Assembly (NCBI GenBank): GCA_023974075.1
Contig: CM043785.1
Location: forward strand, 24,369,169-24,433,168
Origin: Chaenocephalus aceratus
Taxonomy: Eukaryota > Chordata > Actinopteri > Perciformes > Channichthyidae
Direction: 5' to 3'
Length of the DNA: 64,000 nucleotides
In this document: piece by piece, positions 41,901-53,600 of the stretch
How the letters are laid out: each line of letters starts with the position of its first letter
Position numbering within the stretch: the stretch's first letter is position 1
Position numbers and translations under genes: made by a program
Notes under the pieces: generated by a model
Told to the model about the DNA's origin: nothing
The model's database searches: none
The model's input: the letters and a program-made list of their open reading frames with translations, nothing else

Positions 41901-44900
41901 TCACGGACCCTGCCGTGTTATCTATGATTACTACGCTTTTCATTCATAATTTCAGCAGGAGGGAGGGGGAGTGGTGCTGAGGAACAGCAGAGTGCGGGCT
42001 GACAGGTGTTGTGACATTCCCCTTATTGTGGAATAAGGGGAATGCAGAGACAGGCTACAAGTGTTTTAGGTTCAAGTTAGACAACTAATGTCTGGGTTAG
42101 TGTTCATGACTTCATGTGTATGTCATCTAATGGTTAATCTCAATACACACACATTTTCCGTGATTTCCAATAGTTTAAAATAGTTGTATTCCACTGTTTA
42201 ATAACCTGTTCAATACAAACATGCCACTTGTAAAAATGAAATAACATTTCTGATATTTGTTTAGTGAGCTTATTAGAGGATGTTCCCATTTTTGGGGGAT
42301 GTTCCCTTTGATTGTAAAATGTCAATGAAGATGTCAGACTTAGTATATTTGTTAATAATTACATACAACACATGGAATTTTTGTGTGTGTGTGTTCCAAG
42401 TGAATCTGCGGCCCCCTGGTGGCCAGTACATCAATGATGTGGCCCCCACCACCATCAAAGTTGCCCATCCCTGAATTAGATGATGTTATATGTACATTAA
42501 CATATATTTCACATTGCTGTACCTTGGTCCTCTGGAATACTGCCTTCGGGTCCAGCGCCTTGGTTTTGCCTGGGTTGTTCTTATTGGTCTTGATCCAACA
42601 GATGTCCTCACACCGCCTAAAGCCCCACTTCCTCAAACACTGAAATGGTTGGAATAAAGGAAGGTATTATGTTAAACTATAGCCGTTTCTCAATGTCGAG
42701 TAAACCTGCTGTAGAGCCACTATTTCAAGTATACTATGTCATCGAGTGGCGCCGAAGGACTGTTTAAATGCATGTTAAATGCCCAGCATTCGGCGCTACT
42801 CAATTACGTAGTATAGTTGAAATAGTGGCTCTGCAGCAGGTTTACTCGACATTGAGAAAGGGCCTATGTGTAACAACAATGCTGAGGGTCATGCAATACC
42901 TTTGAAAATTACTGTATCTTAGGCTATTGACATAATCAATGCGTTATTGACACGATGCATCCCTGGCACACTAATAAAACATGTTTCAAACAACAAACTG
43001 GTTTCCAAACTGATGAAAAGTGCATTAACTAGGCTCCATTTCAACATGCCTCGGAGACTTCCCCTCTGCATTAGCCCTGGGTGGTATCCCTGCAGACTAA
43101 GTGTTGTTTTCAGTTGTTTGAAAACTGAACTGAACTTGGTGAAATTGATACTTTGAAGGGTTAAGCGAACAAAAATGGTAACTGGTAGCAGTAATGCATG
43201 CAAGATTCTGGTTGCTTACCATTGTAGAACAATTTAAATCAAATCAAATAAATTCACTATCCGACATTCTTATTAGTTATTGTAATACATATTAAAGGTG
43301 AGTAGAATTACATGTGTAGGTTATAGGTTCACTCTCCTAGATAATTATTAAGAGAATGTCATTGATAAGTCGATATTCTATTGAAAAAATGCCAGATAAA
43401 ATATAACTGCAGTTAATATTTTCTTATTCTCCTGTTGACGTTGTGTGATTCATTTATTTCCTTCATTATCTGTGAATGCAAGGACAAATGGTTGTTTTGC
43501 AAGACATCAAAAAACCTGTATAAGTATAGCTACTGCTTGATAATCATCAAACTGAGGCAGCATGTTACGTTGGGTATTGCAATTATTCAAAGACGACACC
43601 CTTGCCGCATTGAAATGAGCCTACAGGTATCTCATGATCTGTAAAAAGCTGAGCCAACACCTCAACACTTCTTTTCACCTACACATTCCCAAGATGGATC
43701 CATATCATGTATGTGATGTAATAACAATGAGGGTGAATGTTGGGAAGTGGAATTACTAATGAAAAGCAGCTTTTCTCTATGATACTTAAGCAATAATGAA
43801 GTTTCTGAATAATCTGCAAAAAACGGTTTTTTCTTTATTCCTGGTCTGGCTTGTTGAAATGTTCAATATTTGGTTTAATGACCCTTTGCATTTGTGTTTG
43901 GGGAAAACTCATATTTATACAAATATAACAATAGTCTTTATATGAATCACAGTTGTGGAAAAAACAGGTGCTGGTCAATTCCTACTCAGGTAAAAATTAC
44001 AAGAAAATCTATTTCAGACAAAGTAAGCCATGCAGTGATGCTGTGCTGTTGGCAAGCACAATAGGGACATGTGTAACACCAACAATAACCATACAGCAAA
44101 GTAAATATGACCGTCTTAAAGTCAGGTGTACGTAATCTGGTGTGAACAGACGAACATGGTTTAACAGCTAGTGTCATTCCATTGCACACATAGTTGCCTA
44201 ATTCAGTTGTCAGGTGCAAACTAGACCAGCAAGTTCCTGAATGATTGGAAGAATGCAATGTTAATAACCTGCATGCCGTAAGTTGTAACACCTTGTGAAA
44301 AGGGCATATAAGAAATGAGTGATCATGTTACCATTCTGCCCATGTCCAGGCCTTCACCAGAGCCACACCAGAGAAAGACAAAGGAACGAAGATCTGATAT
44401 CTCCTCAATTTCCAGTTTCATGATCTACAACAGCAGAGAAGAGGAAAGAGAGGTGAGGGAACACAATGCCATAATCATCCATCCAGTGGATACATAAATC
44501 ACAAAACACTTTAACACTTCCTTTCCCTGAGGAAGTCCTGTCATGAGAGAACATTTAGCCCTGAAATCTGCTCATTGGCAGGGTCCTTGGGATCCATGTT
44601 GCCCCCTACTGGGAGAGGATATGCATTCTCTTATCATCTGTAATCCCACACAAAATCCTGCACAGGTCTAGTTTTGCACACGGACCCATTACCCCATTTA
44701 TCTCTGTGTTCTATCTGGACCAGACCCTTTAATAGAGACCCAGAACCAGTGATTAGACACACAGGCTATACAGTCACTCCCTTTATAGTGCTTCATTTTT
44801 ACTCTGGTCTAAGCTGGGATCTCTGCTCTTAAATCACAAATCCAGCTATGGAAATTTTAATAGAGATATTACAGAAGGGTGCATTTGTACACAGCAACAA

Positions 44901-47900
44901 GGAAGGTGGGCTATGCCAGGCAATGTTTTTGTAAGGTATTTCTAACCGTTCTAATGCAACGCTATGGGTGTGTAGGGATGGGTACCGAGCCCCAGTATTA
45001 AACGGGCCCTGGGGCTGAATTATTAAAGACCGTGGTACCGTTAAGCTCCGACGTTATCGGTACTGGAGACATCTAAAAAATATATGTCATATGTATTATT
45101 GCTACACAAACATTATATTGCAGTTTTAATGTCGCCAGCTCCGTTTATAATACGCAAAAAGACTGCAAAATGCGTCCATGATTATTTTTAGTATTTTCGA
45201 TCTCTCTCCCCCGCCTGCTTGCAAGGGGGCGGGGCAGTTTACACACACGCGGCTGCTACATGCAGCAACACACACTAGGGCTGCACGACGATTTTGGGAA
45301 AAAAATCTAATTGCGATTTTTCTGACAAATATTGCGATTGCGATTCGAATTACGATATTTGTTTTTAAGCGACCCAACGGAAGTTTATTGTAAAATGCGG
45401 CCATAACTCCGGCTAGGAAGGTCGCATCAACATGCTCCCGTCTCTAGCACCCCCGCAGCCCGAGCTACGAGTGAAAAAACTAAACTTACATGAAACTTCC
45501 GTTGGGTTGCTTTAAAGTCAAGCTTCAGTTAAAGATTCACCCTGTAATAGAAATACGTGATGGAGCATTACTAACCTGACCCAGATGGTTTGTTTCACCA
45601 AATCATCTAAAGCTCCATTGGAAGCCATTTGGAAAGGGCAGGCACTTTCAGAAGCACTTGGCAGGTGATTGGATCAATCTGTCTATCACCTTCTATCATG
45701 GGCTACTTCTTTGATTAAAGGATTGATTAACAATGTCTGGTACATGTGGAGCACAGCACTTCTGATTGGTGTGGATGACTGACACACACAAAAAATGGAA
45801 AAAAAAATGGAAAAAAAAATCGCAGGCTTTGCGATTTGATAAATCGCATTATTTCAAATCGCGATTTCGATTTAAAATCGATTAATCGTTCAGCCCTAGA
45901 TATCCTCCACAGAAAGTTCATCTGATATCTTTGTTCTCTTTATATATTATGACTGCTGAAGTGCCCTTTGTCTTGCGGCTGTGGTGTGATGCAGATTCTC
46001 AGCTTGGTGGTACTATCACTTTAGAAGGGAAAAACTGTTCACATTTACGTTTTTTTAAGCTCTACTGCCCAGATAAGTTTGCCAATGTCTTCAACATTCC
46101 CCATACTTTTTTTTGTTTGAGTTCTCCTTTTTAATAGATGCATTAATACACTCTCATACACTCATGCAGATTTGTATCGCTTTCTTTGTTGTTTTATCTC
46201 TATTTTTGTTTTTTAAATACATTCACATACTAGCCCTAACTGCTAAATGCAGACTAGTAACATGCATACTTACATCATCCCAGTTCCAGAACTGTTCAGT
46301 GTGGCTGGTGCCTGATTCTCTGTAGTATTCCTCTAGGGGGGGCTCAACCAGAATCACATCAAACTTGCACTTCAAATCCTGCAGGTCAAAGTTCTCCGGT
46401 TCAGCCTGGAGGTACCTAAACACAGACAGACAAAGACGCTCTCAGTTATAAGAGCAAACCTTCCCAAATAGTTAAGGCCAACTTCAACTTGGTCTTCTTA
46501 ATTCAACATATGTTCTCTGGGTGTTATCACATTGACATTAAGGTAAATATTTAAAATCACATCATCATTAAACGTACATGGGAGGAGTGTTGGTGGTTGA
46601 GATGAGTTCGTCCTTCAGTCTGATAAGCTCCCGAAGCTTTGGGTATTCTTCAAACCGGTCAGCCAGGCCTGAAGCACAGAGGAAAACGAGGTAAGACGCC
46701 CACACAAATGTACGCACATAAAGAAACACACAGAAGCACACACTCACCAACATCTCTAATGAAGTTTTGGGGCCGGTGCCCTGTGTCCACAAAGTGCTGA
46801 CAGTAGTCATTGTGTGGGTTCAAACTCTGAGTACCCTGAAAACAAATAGATGGAAAAAAGACATTTAAGAAAAATATATCTGCATAAACAGAGACGACAC
46901 AATAGGGACATACTGTACATCACACCAACATACGTCACACCAACAACAACCATACAGCTGTACATAATCTGGTGTGAACAGATGAACATGGTTTAACAGC
47001 GAGTGTCATTCCATTGCACAAAAAGTTGTATAATTCCATTGTCAGGTGCATAAAAAAGTCCTGAATGATTGGATGAATGCAATGTAAATATCCTGAATGC
47101 CGTAAGTTGTAAAACTTTGTGAAAATGGCATATAAGATAAATTAAGAAAAATATATCTGCATAAAGAGAGACAACACAAATATGAATGACAGGATGTGTA
47201 TTCAAGCCTTTAAATCAGGGGTGGGGAACATCCGGGCCGTATACGGTCCGCGAGACCATTTGATACGGCCCTCGAGGTCATTTATAAACACGGGGAAAAA
47301 AAAGATTATAGAAATCTAGACCGCAAAATAATTAATCAAGCGAGTTTTTCCTAGCCAAGGTCAGGTTCCTTGAACACAACACAAGCCTAACGTGTATATC
47401 TCGTGATATATGTCTCATCTGACAGAGGTATAGTTCTGACGGAGAGCACCGGAATGCCGCTCCGGCACTTCAAAAATTACAGTACGCATAAGGAGCTGTA
47501 CACATGCAGCAGTTTTTGCGTGGCTGTGTCTTTAGTTGTAAGCCCAGTGGCGATCTGTTCATCTGTCATACTGATCCAGGGCCAACCCTCCCTACAGCCG
47601 ATCACGCAGACTGCATGGGGCCTCACCTCACGGAGGGGGAGCCTCAACTGAGCCTCAACTGAGCCTCAACTGAGCCGCAAATGCGGCGCACCTATGAGCT
47701 TATGCGGCGCAATTAGTGTGGTATCGCGGCTGCAAGGCTCCACGCTCCATGTGCTTTATAAATAAATGTGATTGATTGACAAATAAAAATAAAATCTGTT
47801 TACAGTTCTGTTTCATATAGATGTTGAGAGATGTATCCACAGAGCTCCTAATGTTGCTCTCAAAGTGCACCAGATTGATGCTTTTAACTTCAACATTTAA

Positions 47901-50515
47901 AAAAAAATCTTCCCGGGGGAGCATGCCCCCGGACCCCACTAGAGGAGGTGAGGACCCCCACCATATCTTTCTGATAGATATGGACCCCCATCCATATCTT
48001 TCTGTTTTGTTGGTCATGCCACAACCGTGCACGTGAATGCATGCGCGAGTCATGGTAAATTATCTGGATCAAGAGGTTGCTTTTTCTTTGCACAGCATGA
48101 AAGAAAGGCGAAATGAATGGGCTGTGATTTTTGTTATTTTAAGCAGAGGTTGAGTTCAATAACTTGTACGGCCCTCGGAGGATGTTGTAAAAATCGAAAT
48201 GGCCCTTGAGAGGAAAAAGGTTCCCCACCCCTGCTTTAAATACACATTTGATGCATCAGATTGTATAGACTTAATCAAAACTGTAAATTCTAATTCAATG
48301 TCTGCAATACATTCTGACAAACTCCAAGAAAATATGAGGGAACAAAACATTCTAAATACAGATGTCACATGATGTGTCATAACTTGTGACACCACGCAGG
48401 CTTTCTAGAGCTTATTATTACCTTTCACAGTGTGACTGCGGCGCAAAGCAATTTCATGGTACAATAACATGCTATGTTTGTGTGTACCTTGTGACAACTG
48501 TTTTTCGTCACCTCTTAAAACTGGTTGTGCATGACTAGTTTCTTCTTTGTAAAATAAAACATTGCAACACATTTCTATCAATAAACAATAAACTAACCTG
48601 TAATTACAGGTTGTGGCTAAGTGTGTGTGGCAGCTGCTACCCTACTTCTCACATGCCATTTACTTTACTAAAGCTTAGACGAATGGGAGATAAAGCATGT
48701 CCTTCCAGCTTTGGATCATACATTTAAAAAAAATACTTTTTGTCGGTTGTCTAAGATATCAAAAAGCGTAGTAAAATGGTTATCTGACCCTGGCTATTTT
48801 TAAAGTCTTATAAGCCGTTCATCCGAACATTTTGTAGATGTAGGTTAATGTAAATGTGTGACAGACGTATGATCAATACCTAGCCATCTGAAATTCAGAG
48901 AGTTGAAATAACAGATTTTGTTGAAAGTATTCACTGTGGTTGATGGTGGACATACAAATAAATGCTACGTTGAAAACGTTGTTGACATGTACGCCTACAT
49001 TGCACATCTCATCATATTCCTTTTAAATGTGGCCATGTTTTATTTTAATGTTAATTATCATTATTATGGTGTTGAAAGGGAGAATTACATAAACCCATTA
49101 AAAAGGTTGTATATTTTAATATATACTGTATGATAGGCTGAGTGGTTCAAAGGTAATTGTTTTTTCTTTGCGCAAAAAACAGTGTAATTGCAGTTAAACA
49201 TGATAAAAGAACCGAAAACTATCTTCAATTATAAAAATGCAGATTACTAGACCTACAGTAGTAAGAGAAATGTTCTCCCAACTAAAAAATTGTAAAACAC
49301 ATCATATACCCGCATTAAATCGCGGCAAATTATTCAGAAGCTAATAGCATTATCAGCTGGTTGACATAAATAGCAGCTAAATCTAGTTCGCCTGTGACAT
49401 TTATGGTGTTACGGTAAAGTAGTAGGTCCTGCACGCAACAGTACATGGTATGTAAGGGCAGGTGCAATGCATAATAAAAAGTAATAAGTAAAAGTATGCG
49501 ACTTGGAACGCAGCCAGTGTGTCTGTAAAAAGAAAGAGAGCAGGTTTTCAAACCTTGAGGAAAGTACTAGAGTCCTTGTACACTTCTTCATACGGGTTGT
49601 TTTCATCCGGCTGCTGCACCTCCGGCTCATCCTAACACACAAAAACACAATGAGGTTCATACTTTGGTCAGTGTGCGAAAAAGCACACGTCCGATCGTCC
49701 GGAACGTGTTATTTACAATATCGGACAAGTACATCTCAAGGCAGAACTAATTCGCGAATTGTCCGTGTTCCCGCGGACCGCAGTTTTGTTTTTGTTCCTT
49801 GTGTTTGTTCTCTTTCTCTGTCCTCGCGCTGTCCTCACATCAACTCCTGAACAACAACAAAAAGCCGGCGTTTTATCCAGTTTGTACACAACGATGGAGA
49901 AACTTAACAAGCAGCAGTGGTCCACTGAAGAGACCAGCTACCTACTGGGAATCTGTTCTTCTGAAAAGGTACAGAGGAAGCTGGAGCACAATCGGCCATT
50001 GTTGTTGTTGTTGTTGTAGTTACTGCTCTCAAAAAAGTAACTAGTTACTTTATTAGTTACTAAATTATAAAAGTAACTAGTAACAAGTTACTTTACTTTA
50101 AAAATAATAACAATAAAAATACAAGTTTTTGTGTTGTTCTGTGGCACCGTAAGAGAAAAGACAACTCCCCATCATTGTAGCAATTATCATTATGAAATAG
50201 TGGAACAATAAAACACAAAAGTGCGATTTAAAAAGATCGCTTTTTGGCTGTATAGATGGTGTTGCTCCATCTGGGTCACTGCCGGTGGTTGAGACGGTGG
50301 GGTCTTTGGCGACTAGTTTTATAGCCCCATGTACATTAGGCCTACTTAGGTGCTTCAGGAGATTGGCATTGCTGTTCTTCGATGTGGACAATGCTTTCTG
50401 TCCTGCACAGTTTACCGTAATATTTTTTGCGTCCTTTATCCCCACAAATTGAAAATAGTGGTTATATTTCCAAGTTGCAAATGCGCTGCTGCTCTCGCTG
50501 ATACTTGCATCTGCC

Positions 50516-50589
<74 letters not shown>

Positions 50590-50605
50590 CTAGTGGTGAG
50601 TGTTG

Positions 50606-50649
<44 letters not shown>

Positions 50650-53600
50650 GCATTAGCAAGTGTTCGTGTGTGTGTATTTTCCCCATAAGGCAAGACCCGC
50701 CCAACTCTGTCTCTGATTGGCTTAACCTGAAATGTTACCCCGCGTTAACCAATCATCACTCCTCTCTGGTTACTTTCACTTTTCCATGGTACTGTGAGAG
50801 GACATCGCTGTATTCGCCTGTAAGTTACATCCACAGGGAGATTCGGTTCAGTTCCATCACATAATGTAACGCAGTAACGCACCCATTTAAATCACAGTAA
50901 CTATAACGGCGTTACTTAATGGGAATAGGTAACTAGTAACGCTATTAGTTACCGCAAAAAGTAGTTGCGTTAGTCCCAACACTGGGTATGAGTAAGCGGG
51001 GACTTTTTCAAACTCTTAGGCTCAATTCCAAATCACACCCTACCCACTCCCACTCCGTGACGGAGTGAACTCTGTGGTGGAGTGACACTTGCAGCTAAAC
51101 GAGGCTCCCTCCTGTCATGTTGAGGGTGTAAATACAGCGACAATCTTTGGAACAAACTCCCCTCTCTCCGGCAGAAACAGGAAATGCCGTAACTGTATCT
51201 AACAACGGTTTCAAAAAAGCATCTCTTGGACACATTTTTTAATGAATAACTAAAATAAAACTCCAAACATCTTTAATCGTGATACTTTTTTGTAAAGCTC
51301 TTTTAGGTTTAAACCTGATGTTTATAAACTTCTTAGTTTTTGCAACAGTCTGTAAATATACACAACTTTATAATAAAATGCATAGGTATGACTAAACACA
51401 GGTATGATCCTAAGTTAAAAAAATATGAGGTTATCATGAGGTTGTTAACATCGCAATTTATCAGTGAATGTTTGCAGGAACTACTTGTTAACAGCTTGTT
51501 TCCTGACGGACACACACAGCATTGAGTCCGGTCAGGTAGGGCAGCACGTGAAGTCAGCACCGATGCAGACTTGCTGTTTGAGGGCTGGGTAACCCACTCC
51601 CCCTCCACACTCGTTGGTTTGGAACAGCACTTAATGTGGCGGACCCTCCGCGCAAACGTGCAAACGGAGGGGTAGTGTGTAGGGGGATTGGAATTGGGCC
51701 TTAATCTGCCCTCATGTCATCTTCACTCAAAAGGTATCAATGCTGTGTACCATTGTGCTTTACGTTTTATTACTGGATGTGGATATCGGGTACACCATTG
51801 CACTTTATATGCTGCTGCTAATTGGCCATCTTTGTCTGCTCGCAGACTTTCCCACTGGTTGGGTTTTATTTATAAATCTCTGCTTGGGCTTGTTCCCTCT
51901 TACATTTGCACATTTATGTGTAAAAGAGAAAGTCTATATGGGCTGCGCTCCCAAGATTTTATTCAGATGCTGGTTCCTAAAGTAAGAACAGAACTGGGTA
52001 AAACAGCTTTTAAATATGCTGCCCCCACTGCTTAGAATAATGTACAGGAAGAGCTTAAACTCCCAGAATTGATCACTATGGGGGAATTCAAGTCCATCTT
52101 AAAGGAATGGTCCACTCATTAGATAATTAATCAAAACTTCAGTATTTAGTGAAACATTATGTTTAAACCATACCCTGAAGAAATCAGCGATATTCCCCGG
52201 TAAATAATGATTTTATAGCTCTTTTTTATCAAAACCTTTATATTCCGTATGGCTGCCGCCATTTTTGCCATTTTCAGTAGTCACGTGATGGTCGTGACGT
52301 CATCCATGCGTTCACTTTGTCAACACACGGAAACATGGCGGAGTATTTGAGTTCGGACTCGTCAGCAGAGGAAGAAGTTTTGACCAATGTGAAGAGATTG
52401 GATGGGGGAATTCAGCCATACATATCAGTATGACAATACGACACCCTCTGTCCTTAGACCCTCACATCGTACAAGGAAAAACTTCCGAAGAAAACCCACA
52501 GTTTAAAGGGAACATGGGAGAAACCTCAGGGAGAGCAACAGAGGAGGGATCCCTCTCCCAGGACGGACAGACGTGCAATAGATGCCGTGTGTAAATTGAA
52601 AAGATAATACATTTGCAACATAGGTAGTCCAAATGTTTGGAAATGCATGTGTGTGTATAATAGGAAGATGATATAAGATACTATATGTATGCATGTAGTA
52701 CCACCCTTGCTAGCGATTCCCTCTCTAGTTTAGCATACTCAGCTTCGTTGTCCCTGGCCATAGAATTACGATTTTATGGGGCCGGAAAAAACTGGGGGAA
52801 AATACACACTAGCCGGTACTACGCTATATGGAAAGGCCACCAAAAACTGTCCTGGCCTGGACGCTAAAGGACGTTAAAACGGGGCTAGCCGCTGCAATGG
52901 AAATGCGCTATAACATACCTTATTCTTACTCCGAGCACTACTTCTGGTCCTCAGTCGCTTCACACTTGCAGAGGGCGATTTCTCAACTGGCCGAACTGGT
53001 GTCCTGGTCGGTGATGACACCAGAAAGACCGATGGTACTGCATCTCCATTAAGTAATGGTTGTTCCATAAATCCCATGTTATGTTTTATCATACTCTCAG
53101 AGTAGTCGTCCGGAAATTTGAAATGTTCGCTGCATACATGAGCCTGTGAATCTTTCGGTTCGGGCCGGCCACATTTCGCTAGCCACTGCCTCCGAATGTA
53201 CTTCTTACGCTTACCTTTTGGCAACAGATGGAACCGAGCATTCCGTGGATTGTTCCTATCAGAATTGTGGCAATATTTCGCGATACAGTGAGGCATATTT
53301 GAAGAGAGAAACTACAGTAAATAACATGGAGATCAACGTGTCTTCGAAAACCAAACGCATGGTTTACGTCACGTCCGGAAAATGGCGGCGCCCACAGTGT
53401 TGATGTTATTTCGGTATATAATCAGTTTAAAATCACTGATAATGTCATCGGATTAAAAAAAAAAAAAGAAAGACTGGCAGAGACTGGTCTGTTTTATCGG
53501 ATGATAATTATTTAAAAATGAGTGTCATGAGCATACCATTCCTTTAAAGGACAGAGAACAAGACACCATTGGTAGATGTGATTGCTCGTATATCCTAAAA

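Larger units (their letters stand above)
52103..53543 (-). mobile_element. Kolobok-type element with THAP ORF, non-autonomous
   Basis: Termini AGGAATGGT at both ends (inverted), flanked by TTAA (52099-52102, 53544-53547). It interrupts the LINE ORF, whose reading restores across the site (I-L-K joined to D-R-E-Q). TTAA plus a THAP domain is the Kolobok combination. The catalytic transposase is missing. Confidence 0.85.

Noticed and set aside
45276..45898. A complete hAT with 8-bp target duplication
   Set aside because: The termini are good, but the flanking 8-mers do not match, so it is listed as an element without a claimed duplication.
50436..50864. ORFs of Cys/Val or His/Thr repeats
   Set aside because: Translation of a (GT)n microsatellite.
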